This document shows, piece after piece, positions 17,791-26,628 of a stretch of 64,000 nt of DNA. Each line of letters begins with the position of its first letter. Position 1 is the stretch's first letter. Under the pieces are notes generated by a model. That model did no database searches. It saw only the letters and a program-made list of their open reading frames with translations, and was not told where the DNA came from. The stretch is from CAVVTR01 sp963751245. GTDB taxonomy: Bacteria > Acidobacteriota > Thermoanaerobaculia > Thermoanaerobaculales > Thermoanaerobaculaceae. Both the position numbers and the translations under genes were made by a program. The stretch lies in the NCBI GenBank assembly GCA_963751245.1, contig CAVVTR010000009.1, forward strand, positions 508,552 through 572,551, written 5' to 3'.

Positions 17791-19017
17791 ATGATCCGCC
17801 CCCTCATCGTGGTGCTTCTGACCGCCGTCGCCGTTCCCGCCGTCGCCGCCGCGTCCGGGGCTCCGGCCGTCCCCGCCGCCGCCAACCTGCTCTCGCTCCA
17901 GGAGGGGACCGTCCCCGTCGTGGAACCCGAGAGCTACGGCGGCTGGCCCGCGGAGAACGTGCTCGACGGCAGCGCCTCCTCCGGCTGGGCGTGCGCCGAG
18001 GGCAAGATCAAGGGCAACCGGTTCGTCTTCGAGATGCCCTTCGAGGCGGTGCTCGAGCGCTTCGAGTTCGACAACGCCGGCGTCGACAGCGAGGGCGCGG
18101 GCGCCCGCAACCTCACCGTCGAGGTCTCGACAACCTCGAAGAGCGCCGGCTTCACGCCGGTCCTCCAGGCCCGCCTGAAGGACCGGACCGACGGCCAGGG
18201 CTTCGCCGCCGCGGCGCGCGTGCCGGCCCGCTGGGTGCGGCTGAGCATCCTGGACAACCAGGGCAGCGCGAGCTGGACGGAGCTGTTCTCGTTCCGCGGC
18301 TACGGCGCCAGGCCCGCGACCCCGGCGCTGCCCGCCGCCATCTCCGGCACCTACGCCACCGACTACTCCGACTTCCACGTCCGCCAGCAGGGCACCGCCC
18401 TGACCGGCTGCTACGAGTACAACGACGGCCTCCTCGACGGCTCCATCGAGGGCCGGGTCATGAAGATCACCTGGCGCGAGGGCGAGAGCACGGGACCGGC
18501 GGTGATGGTCTTCTCGCCGGACGGGAACAGCTTCCGCGGGTACTGGTGGAACGCCGGAAACGACCAGGGCCGGCCTCGCGGCCGCTGGAACGGCACGAGG
18601 AAGTCGGCCGAGGTGGGGGGGTGCCCGCACTGGTCGGGCTCGGTCGGCGGCGAGCTCGAGAAGTCCCTGGCGGCCACCGGGCGCGCCCGCCTCTACGGGA
18701 TCCTGTTCGACCTGGATTCGGCGACGATCCGGCGGGAGTCGGAGCCGGTGCTGGACGAGGTTCTGCGGTCGTTGAGAGAGCAGCCGTCGTGGAGGCTCAC
18801 CATCGAGGGCCACACCGACGCCACCGGTGGTGACGCCCACAATCTCGAGCTGTCCAGGAAGCGGGCCGAGGCGGTCAAGGCCTACCTGGTCGCCGCCGGA
18901 ATCGGCGCGGACCGCCTCGAGGCGGTGGGCTTCGGGGCCTCGAAGCCCGTGGCCGACAACGCCACCGAGCTGGGCCGCGCACAGAACCGCCGCGTGGAGC
19001 TGGTCAGGCTCCCGTAG
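17791..19017 (+). CDS. Discoidin-like plus OmpA-domain envelope protein
   Basis: A 408-residue exported protein (signal peptide MIRPLIVVLLTAVAVPAVAA). Residues about 50-180 look like an F5/8 type C (discoidin) carbohydrate-binding domain (NVLDGSASSGWACAEG, WVRLSILDN). A middle beta-rich segment follows (ISGTYATDYSDFHV). The C-terminal 110 residues form an OmpA peptidoglycan-binding domain: ILFDLDSATIRRES, LTIEGHTDATG, LSRKRAEAVKAYL, AQNRRVELV. It probably anchors to the cell wall while displaying a glycan-binding module. ATG follows AAGGAGGAGCC. Its 3' end overlaps convergent opgH by 14 bases. Confidence 0.88.
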   Translation: MIRPLIVVLLTAVAVPAVAAASGAPAVPAAANLLSLQEGTVPVVEPESYGGWPAENVLDGSASSGWACAEGKIKGNRFVFEMPFEAVLERFEFDNAGVDSEGAGARNLTVEVSTTSKSAGFTPVLQARLKDRTDGQGFAAAARVPARWVRLSILDNQGSASWTELFSFRGYGARPATPALPAAISGTYATDYSDFHVRQQGTALTGCYEYNDGLLDGSIEGRVMKITWREGESTGPAVMVFSPDGNSFRGYWWNAGNDQGRPRGRWNGTRKSAEVGGCPHWSGSVGGELEKSLAATGRARLYGILFDLDSATIRRESEPVLDEVLRSLREQPSWRLTIEGHTDATGGDAHNLELSRKRAEAVKAYLVAAGIGADRLEAVGFGASKPVADNATELGRAQNRRVELVRLP

Positions 19018-21088
19018 GCCCGCCGTCCACCAGGCGGCCCCAGTACGAGTCCGGTGGCGCGGCCCAGGCACCGCGGTGGAGCCAGGCGAGGCCCTCCGCG
19101 TCCTGGGCCAGGCGGTCGAGCTCTACCGTGGAGAGGGCCTCCGGGCCCTCCTCGAGGCACCGGCGGGCGAGCTCCCGGAGCCGCTCTCTCTCACCCCCGC
19201 GGTGCCGGCCCAGGGCCACGTGCACCGCGTTGAGGACCGGGTCCACCACCGCCCGGCGGACCGCCTCCGGTCCCGTGGGCGGCCACGGCCGCTCGAGGGC
19301 CCGGTGCTGCTCCTCCACCACCTCGGGGAGCGCACGGTCCTCGGGTACGGTGAGCAGACCCCGGCGGCGCAGCCGTTCGCCGGCGCTGACGCGGCTGAGC
19401 AGGACCGACACCGGCGCCGCCAGGACCAGGGGGAGCACCACGGGGAGCGACCACGCGAAGTAGAGGGGCCTGAGCCACAGGGCGAAGCCGGCCCACGCGG
19501 CGCCGGCCACTGCGCCGGGCCCGTGCTGGCGGAGGGCCGTCCGCCACGACGTCTCGTCCGAGCGGTTCTGGCCGGCCCAGCGGAACGAGACGTTGGCGAG
19601 CGCCTCGGCAACGAACCGGGTGTGGGTGAGCATGCGGATGGGCGCCAGCACCGTGGAGACGAGGAACTCGAGGGCGACCGAGGCGAGCAGGCGCCAGGCC
19701 CCGCCGAAGGCGCGGCGCTTGCCCCTGAGCAGCGTGTCCGCCGCGGCCAGCAACTTCGGCAGCAGCAGCACCATCGCCGTGCTCCCGGCGAGCTGCAGCG
19801 CCAGGTGGGGGTGCCACTCGGGCCACAGCGGCACCAGCGTGTGCCCGGGTGGGAAGTAGTCGATGGGCCACAGCGTGAAGCGGGTGACCTCGAGGGCGGA
19901 GAGGACCAGGAAGCCCATCCACAGGGGCGAGGCCGCGTAGGACATCACGCCGTTGAGGAACGCCAGCCGGTGGGAGGTGCGGATGTGCCGCTGGGTGAGC
20001 AGGACCCAGAGGTGCTGGAGGTTGCCCCGGGCCCAGCGGCGGTCCCGGGCGAGCTCGTCCAGGAGCGTGGGCGGAGACTCCTCGAAGCTCCCCTGAAGCT
20101 CCGGCTCCATCCACACCTCGTAGCCGGCCCTGCGCATGTAGGCGGCCTCCACGAAGTCGTGGCTCGAGATCGGCCCCCTGAAGAGCCCGAACCCGGAAAG
20201 GGTACGCAGGCCGCAGTGGCGCATGAACGGCTCCACCCGGATGATGGCGTTGTGCCCCCAGTACGCTGACTCACCGAGCACCAGGGCGGCGAGGCCGGCC
20301 GAGAAGACCGGCCCGTAGGCGCGGCTCGCGAACTGCTGGGCGCGGGCGAACGCCGAGCGGCCGTTGACGATCGCGGGGACCGTCTGGATGAGCCCCACCC
20401 GGGGCTCGAGCCGCATCAGCCGCACGAGCTCGACGAGGGTGGTGCCGGCCATCAGGCTGTCGGCGTCGAGCACCACCATGAACTCGAAGTCGCGGCCCCA
20501 GCGGCGCAGGAAATCGGCGACGTTGCCGCTCTTGTGGTGGAGGTTGACCACCCGCCGGCGGTAGTGGAGGCGGCCCTGGACGCCGGGCTCGCGGCACAGC
20601 GCCGCGCACGCCTGCTGCTCAGCGAGCCACACGCCCGGGTCGCGGCTGTCGGAGAGCACGAAGAACTCGAACTGCCCGGCCCGGCCCGTCTTCTCCAGGG
20701 AGCGCATGACGGCGCGCAGCCCGGCGAAGGAGCGGTCCACCGGCTCGTGGTAGACGGGCATGACCACGGCCGTGCGCGGCGCCGGTCCGTCCGGCGTCTC
20801 CTCCGGCGGGTGGCGGCGGACCAGGGCGCGGCGGTCTCCGCCGCCGCGCCGCACCACGAAGCCGAGCACGGAGATCCAGAACCCGGTGGTGACCCACCCG
20901 AAGAGGATGGCGAACAGCACTGCGATGCCCTGCTCCAACAGCGTCCGGCCGTGGTAGGGGAGGACCGCGAGGATGGTCGAGGTCGCCACCGCGGTCTGTG
21001 CGAAGACGAGCAGCGTCACGACTGTGCGGCGCAGGTACGCGGCGGCGCGCCAGCGGTGACGGCGCGGGGTGGAGGCGGGGAGCGTCAC
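19004..21088 (-). CDS. opgH: Osmoregulated periplasmic glucan glucosyltransferase OpgH
   Basis: A 694-residue membrane glycosyltransferase of family GT2 that polymerises UDP-glucose into periplasmic glucans. Motifs: AVVMPVYHEP, VVLDADSLM (DxD), HKSGNVADF, WGHNAIIRV, SHDFVEAAYMRRAGYEVW and RDRRWARGNLQH (Q/RxxRW type). Several membrane helices flank the catalytic domain. It is about 120-150 residues shorter at the N-terminus than the E. coli protein. The GTG start at 21088 overlaps the stop of the upstream small ORF by four bases. Forms an operon with opgG. Confidence 0.92.
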   Translation of the reverse strand: MTLPASTPRRHRWRAAAYLRRTVVTLLVFAQTAVATSTILAVLPYHGRTLLEQGIAVLFAILFGWVTTGFWISVLGFVVRRGGGDRRALVRRHPPEETPDGPAPRTAVVMPVYHEPVDRSFAGLRAVMRSLEKTGRAGQFEFFVLSDSRDPGVWLAEQQACAALCREPGVQGRLHYRRRVVNLHHKSGNVADFLRRWGRDFEFMVVLDADSLMAGTTLVELVRLMRLEPRVGLIQTVPAIVNGRSAFARAQQFASRAYGPVFSAGLAALVLGESAYWGHNAIIRVEPFMRHCGLRTLSGFGLFRGPISSHDFVEAAYMRRAGYEVWMEPELQGSFEESPPTLLDELARDRRWARGNLQHLWVLLTQRHIRTSHRLAFLNGVMSYAASPLWMGFLVLSALEVTRFTLWPIDYFPPGHTLVPLWPEWHPHLALQLAGSTAMVLLLPKLLAAADTLLRGKRRAFGGAWRLLASVALEFLVSTVLAPIRMLTHTRFVAEALANVSFRWAGQNRSDETSWRTALRQHGPGAVAGAAWAGFALWLRPLYFAWSLPVVLPLVLAAPVSVLLSRVSAGERLRRRGLLTVPEDRALPEVVEEQHRALERPWPPTGPEAVRRAVVDPVLNAVHVALGRHRGGERERLRELARRCLEEGPEALSTVELDRLAQDAEGLAWLHRGAWAAPPDSYWGRLVDGGPTGA

Positions 21089-21336
21089 GGCTCGGGGTAG
21101 CCCATGCTGCCGCGGTGGAGGGGCGGCGGGCAGCACGCTCCGGCGGGCTCCACGGGGCCCCATGCCTCCAGCAGCCCCGCGAAGACGCGGTCGAGGAGGC
21201 CGTTCTCGCCGGCGGCGAGAGCCTCCCGGACGATCGCCGCCACCCTGGCGCGGACCCCGGGGGAAGGCGCCACGCCGCGCAGCTCGAGGTAGCGGAGCGC
21301 CCTCGCCGTGGCGCGCCCGGTCAGGTCCGGCGGCAC
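21085..21336 (-). CDS. Small protein between opgG and opgH
   Basis: An 83-residue soluble protein (MPPDLTGRATARALRYLELRG...) with a GTG start one base after the opgG stop and a GTGA overlap with opgH, so it is almost certainly translated. It has a helical middle (VRARVAAIVREALAAG) and ends PPPLHRGSMGYPEP. That ending is reminiscent of the segment that precedes the first helix of long OpgH proteins (P-x-x-R-x-SM-x-P-x-P). It may be the cytoplasmic N-terminal domain of OpgH encoded separately. No other family was recognised. Confidence 0.65.
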   Translation of the reverse strand: MPPDLTGRATARALRYLELRGVAPSPGVRARVAAIVREALAAGENGLLDRVFAGLLEAWGPVEPAGACCPPPLHRGSMGYPEP

Positions 21337-21337
21337 G

Positions 21338-22906
21338 TCATCTCCCGCGCAGGATGTCGTTGTCCGGCGGCAGTCGGTACGTCCACGTCTCCGTCAGGGT
21401 CGTCTTATCCCGCCTGAGGAACGCCCGCAGCCGCAACGACTTGCCCTTGGCCGGGCGGGCCAGGATGGAGAGGCGCCAGGCGTGCGCCGGCGCCACGTAC
21501 TCGACGTGGCTCTCCAGCACCTCTCCTCCCTCCTCGGCGGAAACGACACCCTCCAGGGCGGCGGTCTGCGGCACGGCGTCCAGCGGTCCGCCGCTGAAGT
21601 CCGCGACGAGCCGGTAGGCGCCCGCCGCGTCGCCGCCGCCCATGACGTCGCCGTCGCCCACGAACGTCCGGACGGCGCGCCCCATGGGCTCGCGGGCGAT
21701 TCCGTCGTCGCCGAAGGAGAGGGTGTACGCGAACGAGAGGCGTTTACCGCCCTCGACCTTCGTCCTCGGTGTCCAGAACGCCACGATGTTGTCGCTGGTC
21801 TCGTTGCGGGCGGGCAGCTGGACCAGCACCACGGAGCCCGGGCCCCAGTCGCCCCCGGGCTCGATCCACGCGCTCGGGCGGCGGTCGTAGAGGGCGCCGG
21901 CGTCCTCGTAGTCGTCGAACGCGGTCTGCCGCTGCATGAGGCCGAAGCCAGCGGCGCGATCGGTCTCGAGATCGTCCATGGTGAGGTTCACGGGGTTGAT
22001 CAGCGGTCGCCACAGCCACTCGCCGGTGTGTCCGTCGTGCAGGAGCAGGCCGCCGGAGTCGTGCACCTGGGGCCGCCACTCGCCCCGCGGCCGTCCGGTG
22101 TTCTCGCCGTAGTAGAACATGCTCGTCAGCGGCGCGATCCCGGCGAGCTGGATCGACGTGCGTGGGAACAGCACTGCCGTCACCTTCAGCACCGTGGCGG
22201 CGCCCGGGTAGACCACGAAGCGGTAGGCGCCGGTGAGGCTCCTGCCGTCGAGGAGCGCGTAGAGCTCCATGGCGTGTGCGGTGGGGCTGGGTCTCACCAG
22301 CCAGTACTCGGTGAACGACGGGAACTCCTCTCCGGAGGCCAGTCCGGTGTCCACGGCGATGCCCCGGGCGGACAGGCCGAACACGTTCGGCTGGCCCACT
22401 CCGCGGAAGTAGCTGACGCCGGCGAACACGAGGAACTGGCTGCGCACCGCGAGGGTCGATCCGCTCCACGGATAGGTCAGCTTGAAGCCGGCGAACCCGA
22501 GGTCGTCGGGCACCATCGCATCGACCTCCGGCGTGGCGAAGGTGAAGTCGCCCTTGCGGTACACCACGGCGTGGACGCCCCCGGCGTCGACCACGTTGAT
22601 GGTGACCGGGTGCGTGAAGTACAGCCCGGGGGAGACGAGCATGACCTGGAAGTCGGAGCCGCCCGCGGCCCACAGGCTGCGCTCCGGCTTGAAGCGGATC
22701 CCCTGGTACTGCTGATAGGTCAGGTTCCGCAGCGGCTGCGGGATCAGGGGCGGCGCCTGGTAGGGCTTCGCCGCCAGCGCCTTCGCCCGTGCCACCACGT
22801 CGTCGAACCCGAAGGCGCGGGAGGGGGCGGGCACCAGCAACAGGATCAGCCCTGCCGCCGCCATCGCTCCGGGAGCCCATGACCGTCTCATTCTCATCGC
22901 GCCCAT
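21338..22906 (-). CDS. opgG: Glucan biosynthesis protein OpgG
   Basis: A 522-residue periplasmic protein needed to make branched osmoregulated glucans. The signal peptide (MRMRRSWAPGAMAAAGLILLLV...) ends near SRA; the mature part opens FGFDDVVARAKALAAKPY, the family's standard start. Family blocks: LTYQQYQGIRFKPERSLW, LYFTHPVTINVV, GVSYFRGVGQPNVFGLSARG, LTSMFYYGENTGRPRGEWRPQVHDSGGL in overlapping order, and a C-terminal Ig-like domain. Length agrees with E. coli OpgG (about 511). First gene of opgG-small ORF-opgH; an AGGA lies 7 bases before the ATG. Confidence 0.93.
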   Translation of the reverse strand: MGAMRMRRSWAPGAMAAAGLILLLVPAPSRAFGFDDVVARAKALAAKPYQAPPLIPQPLRNLTYQQYQGIRFKPERSLWAAGGSDFQVMLVSPGLYFTHPVTINVVDAGGVHAVVYRKGDFTFATPEVDAMVPDDLGFAGFKLTYPWSGSTLAVRSQFLVFAGVSYFRGVGQPNVFGLSARGIAVDTGLASGEEFPSFTEYWLVRPSPTAHAMELYALLDGRSLTGAYRFVVYPGAATVLKVTAVLFPRTSIQLAGIAPLTSMFYYGENTGRPRGEWRPQVHDSGGLLLHDGHTGEWLWRPLINPVNLTMDDLETDRAAGFGLMQRQTAFDDYEDAGALYDRRPSAWIEPGGDWGPGSVVLVQLPARNETSDNIVAFWTPRTKVEGGKRLSFAYTLSFGDDGIAREPMGRAVRTFVGDGDVMGGGDAAGAYRLVADFSGGPLDAVPQTAALEGVVSAEEGGEVLESHVEYVAPAHAWRLSILARPAKGKSLRLRAFLRRDKTTLTETWTYRLPPDNDILRGR

Positions 22907-22969
22907 CGAGCAGTCCTAACTGCGCGGCCGGCGGAAATACTCCGCGGGAGCGCCTCGCGAGAAAGGAAA

Positions 22970-22997
22970 GGGGCCGCGCCCTGATGCGCGCGGCCCC
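22970..22997 (-). terminator. Terminator of the cytochrome gene
   Basis: A perfect 10-bp stem, GGGGCCGCGC with GCGCGGCCCC, and an 8-base loop; on the minus strand it is followed by CTTTCCTTTCTC. It lies 34 bases past the cytochrome stop and before the opgG promoter region. Confidence 0.75.
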
Positions 22998-23030
22998 CGG
23001 TATCGCCGATGCTCCGAGAGCCCTGCGTGT

Positions 23031-26000
23031 TCAGTTCACCAGGACCGAGACCGTGGAAGGATCGCCGGTGGTGTTGTCCACCAGGGAGGCGTACGCCCAC
23101 ACCATGCCTCCGGTGCTCTGCACCTGGACCGTGGCGTACGCGAAGGAGAGATCGCTCGCGCCCACGAACGTGAAGACGTCGTACTGCTGGAACCAGAGGC
23201 CGGGGCCGACCGTGAGGGTCCGGGTCGAGCCCACCTGGTGGCCGCCGGCGTCGAAGAGGCGTACCGAAACCGTCTCCTGCTGGGCGCCGAGGTTCACGAT
23301 GCCCAGGTTGGTGTGGAAGCGGGAGGTGTTGCGCAGCGGCAGGAGAACCCCCTCGTGGCCGGAGGTGATGGCATCCGCCGGCGTGAGGGCGGGGAAGCTC
23401 TGGCCGTAGGTCCCGCTCGATGTCGAGTTGTAGTCCTCGGAGCCTGCGAACAGCGGCTGGTTCGACGTGATCTGGATCGCTCCGCTGGTGTCGACCTGGG
23501 AGCCCACGTCGAACAGGCTCTCCAGCACGTTGGTCCACTCCGTGGCGCTGCCCGCGGCGATCGTCGCGCTGCGCACCATCGACGCGCTGGTGGTCAGGTA
23601 GGTGAGGGTGACCGAGGCGGTCTGGCCGCTGAGGTTGGCCACGGCGAGGTCGGTCCTCCACAGCGTGCCGTTGGCGCCCGGGTTGTGGGCCACCGCCGGG
23701 ACGAGGTACGTCCGGCTCTGCGGAATGGCGCTCACGGTGACCGTCGCCGTCGCCGAGTCCGCGGATCCGCAGGAGCTCGTCACCCGGACCCAGAAGCTGG
23801 TGGTGGAGGTCAGGGCGCCGGTGGTGTAGCTCGCGCTCGTGGCGCCGGCGATCGGGTCGCCGGTGGCGCCGGTGGCGCCGCGGTACCACTGGTACGCCAG
23901 CGGCGCCGTGCCGTTCGCCGCCACGGTGAGGTTCGCCGTCGCGCCGTTGCCGATGCTCTGGCTGGCCGGCTGGGCCGTGATCGAGGGCGGCTGACAGGTC
24001 GGGACGATGGTGATGGCCCCCGAGCGGTTCGCGGAGGCGCCCCCGATGGAGACGGTCAGCACCCAGGTGTAGGAACCGGCCGCGGCGTAGGCGTGGGTCG
24101 CGCTGGCGGCCCCGGAGTGGGCCGTGGCGTCACCGAAGTTCCAGTCGTAAGTGGGCGTGCCGGAGCATCCGGGGGTCGAGACGGAGGCAGAGAAGGAGAC
24201 GGTCTCGCCCACGATGGCCGAGGTGGGCGCGGCCACGGAGTTGATCGTGACCGAGCACGAGCCCGCTCCGACGGTGACCGTCACCGTGCCGAGGTTGGAG
24301 TCGGTGGAGCCGTCCCAGGCCGCGAAGGTGAAGGTCTCCGTGCCGGTGAAGCCGCTGTCGGGGAAGTACGTGGCCGTGGTCCCGGTGAGCCCGACCCGGC
24401 CGTGGAGCGGCTGCGAGACGACCCGCAGCTGCAGCGGGTTGCCGTCCGCGTCGGTGGCGGTGAGCGGGATGGTCACCGGGGTCCCCGCCGTGGTCGTGGC
24501 GGTGGCGTTGCTCACCTGCGGCGGGTGGTTGGAGCTCGCGTTGTCGCTGCCCGGTCCGTTGTGGCAGGTGTAGCAGCCGATCCTGAAACCGCGCCAGAAG
24601 GTCTTGGTGCCGAACGCGGAGAGGGTCCTGTCGGCCTGGGAGTACGAGAGCACGGTGCCCCGGTAGTCGGTGCCGTGGCACGCCTGGCAGGACGCCGCGT
24701 TGCCTTCGGCGACGTCGTCGTGCCGGCTCACCCACGTCTGTCCGACCGGGTGCATGCCGTGGGGGCCGCCGGTGACCGTGGACGGCTGGGTCCCGTGGCA
24801 GGCGTCGCACTCCACGAGCATTCCCTCGTGCCCCTGGATCTGGATGCTCTGGATGTTGTCGTTGGTCTTCGGGGTGGGGAAGATGGCGTGGGTGGAGCCG
24901 TGGCACGCCTCGCACTGGAGGTTGCCGTGGCCCGTCGAGAAGCGGAACAGGTCGTAGCCGGACGAGGGGACGTTGGGGTTGGTCGCGAAGGTCTGGTTCA
25001 CCGCGACTCTCGTCGTCCCGGGTGACGTGAACACCGAGGTGTAGCGGATCTCGCCGTTGTTCTGCGTCGCCGTGCCGGTATGGCAGCTCTGGCACGCGGG
25101 CTCGTCGAACCAGCCCTGCCGCGACGGGCTGCCCAGCTCGGTGAAGGTGCCGTGGCAGCTCTGGCACTGCATCTCCAGGGAGCCGTTCGTGGCCACAGCG
25201 GAACCCATGGCGCCGCGCAGGCACTGGGTCTGCGGTCCCGGATGGCAGTGGTAGCAGGCCGCCCGGGTGGTCGCCTGCTCCAGGGCCTGGCCCGTCGTGG
25301 GGTCAACGACGCTGGCGTGGTAGGAGTGCATGGAGGTGGTGAGCTGCGGGACGGTGCCGTAGCCCGCCGTTCCCAGGGCGTTGTCACGGTGGCACGCGGC
25401 GCACAGGACCGGCGTGCCGCCGGTGGCGGTGGCGTACAGCCCGGCCGCGTCGTAGCCCATCGCCGCCAGTGCCGCCGTGTAGGCGGCGCTCCCCTGGTTC
25501 TTGTCGTCGTGGATCCGCAGCACGTTGAGCCTGAAATCGAGCTTGGGATCGAGGTTGTTCGCCCACCCCTGGGTGGGCCGCGCCGCCGCGTCGGCGCCGG
25601 ACGCGTGGCAGATGCCGCAGTTGATCTCGTTGGAGATGGGCAGCACGATGTCCGTCGTCGCGAGGATGTTCCCGGAGCCGTCCCGGGCGATCAGGCGGAA
25701 CAGCGGGAAGTTGTTGGTGTGTCCTGCGTCGTCGACGGGCGTGAGCGGGATCCCCTCGGCGGTGAACCACTGGTTCGTGGCGTCGAAGTTCATGTGCTGC
25801 GGCGTGTTGGAGGCGCCCGGCATGGCGTAGCCGGCGAGGCCCATGTCGGGTGCGAGCGGGCCCGCGAGCCCGAAGAGGCTCTGGGCGTACTGGAAGAAGT
25901 TGGTCTTGCCGGCGGATGTGGTGTTGATGGACCCTGTCGGGTCGGCCACCGCCTGGTACGTCACGGTGATCCCCGAGGTGACGAGGTTGCCGCTCGCATC

Positions 26001-26192
26001 CATGACCTGGGCGTGAATATTGTTGTAGGGGGGCAGGATCACCGCGACAGAGAAGTCGTTGTCGATGCAGTGCATGCCGAGATCGTTCCAGCCGACGATG
26101 GTGTAGCCCGAGGTCTGGGCCCACGATGCCGCGGCGCAGAGAACCGTCGCGGCCGCGAAGGCAATTGCTCCTGGAGTCCGTCGCTTGTTCAT
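23031..26192 (-). CDS. Secreted nine-heme c-type cytochrome with PKD/Ig modules
   Basis: A 1053-residue exported protein (signal peptide ending SWAQT). Nine CxxCH heme-attachment motifs lie between about residues 190 and 550: CGICH, CAACH, CYHCH, CQSCH twice, CEACH, CDACH, CQACH and CYTCH. A cadherin-like module (PPQVSNATATTTAGTPVTIP), a PKD domain (YDWNFGDATAHSG ... YTWVLTV), an Ig-like domain (PSITAQPASQSIGNGATANL) and a C-terminal domain starting TYLVPAVAHNPGANGTLWRT follow. The heme region probably moves electrons outside the inner membrane; the Ig-type modules suggest a surface or extracellular place. No oxidoreductase partner is encoded nearby. Start supported by CAGGGAGGG before ATG. 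Confidence 0.9.
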   Translation of the reverse strand: MNKRRTPGAIAFAAATVLCAAASWAQTSGYTIVGWNDLGMHCIDNDFSVAVILPPYNNIHAQVMDASGNLVTSGITVTYQAVADPTGSINTTSAGKTNFFQYAQSLFGLAGPLAPDMGLAGYAMPGASNTPQHMNFDATNQWFTAEGIPLTPVDDAGHTNNFPLFRLIARDGSGNILATTDIVLPISNEINCGICHASGADAAARPTQGWANNLDPKLDFRLNVLRIHDDKNQGSAAYTAALAAMGYDAAGLYATATGGTPVLCAACHRDNALGTAGYGTVPQLTTSMHSYHASVVDPTTGQALEQATTRAACYHCHPGPQTQCLRGAMGSAVATNGSLEMQCQSCHGTFTELGSPSRQGWFDEPACQSCHTGTATQNNGEIRYTSVFTSPGTTRVAVNQTFATNPNVPSSGYDLFRFSTGHGNLQCEACHGSTHAIFPTPKTNDNIQSIQIQGHEGMLVECDACHGTQPSTVTGGPHGMHPVGQTWVSRHDDVAEGNAASCQACHGTDYRGTVLSYSQADRTLSAFGTKTFWRGFRIGCYTCHNGPGSDNASSNHPPQVSNATATTTAGTPVTIPLTATDADGNPLQLRVVSQPLHGRVGLTGTTATYFPDSGFTGTETFTFAAWDGSTDSNLGTVTVTVGAGSCSVTINSVAAPTSAIVGETVSFSASVSTPGCSGTPTYDWNFGDATAHSGAASATHAYAAAGSYTWVLTVSIGGASANRSGAITIVPTCQPPSITAQPASQSIGNGATANLTVAANGTAPLAYQWYRGATGATGDPIAGATSASYTTGALTSTTSFWVRVTSSCGSADSATATVTVSAIPQSRTYLVPAVAHNPGANGTLWRTDLAVANLSGQTASVTLTYLTTSASMVRSATIAAGSATEWTNVLESLFDVGSQVDTSGAIQITSNQPLFAGSEDYNSTSSGTYGQSFPALTPADAITSGHEGVLLPLRNTSRFHTNLGIVNLGAQQETVSVRLFDAGGHQVGSTRTLTVGPGLWFQQYDVFTFVGASDLSFAYATVQVQSTGGMVWAYASLVDNTTGDPSTVSVLVN

Positions 26193-26628
26193 GGGACCCT
26201 CCCTGGGTGGCCTACCGAGAATTCCTTCGGATTTGTCTGTACAGACACTATCGTTGCAATCGCGGCGTTCTGTCAGCGTAGAAACCCGCGTCGGATCGTG
26301 CGACCGGCCACCGTAGAATCTACGTGCCGGCCAAGGGGGTTTTCCGGGGGCCCGCTCCCCTCACGGGCCGGCTGGACGGGCCCGTAGCCTCCGTCGCTTT
26401 CCTCGCATGGAAGCGGCGACGGCGGACAGCGGCCCGGCCGTGCCGCCGTGGACTGCGCTATGCTCCGGCGGGGGCCAGGGTGCCCGGCCGCCCGCGGGCC
26501 GGCGACGCCGCCGGAAGCCGCGGGCGGGTGGTCATCCTCGGGACGTCCCGGGACCGAACCCGCGGATGGGTGGGCCCGTACGAGTTCTGACGGGGGCCGC
26601 GTCACGGGCCCCGCAAAGGAGCGTGAGA
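26193..26628. other. 436-bp divergent intergenic region (cytochrome / S9 peptidase)
   Basis: It holds the upstream regions of two divergent genes. A 14-base perfect palindrome lies near the cytochrome end. The S9 gene has AAAGGAGCG before its ATG at 26629. The central part is very GC-rich and shows nothing recognisable. Confidence 0.5.
26234..26247. promoter_or_regulatory. 14-bp perfect palindrome, candidate operator
   Basis: TGTCTGTACAGACA reads the same on both strands and lies 42-55 bases upstream of the cytochrome ATG. On the minus strand it falls between a TTGCAA (-35-like) and an ACAAAT (-10-like) separated by 17 bases, the position of an operator that blocks or remodels a promoter. 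The promoter assignment is weak; the palindrome itself is certain. Confidence 0.45.
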
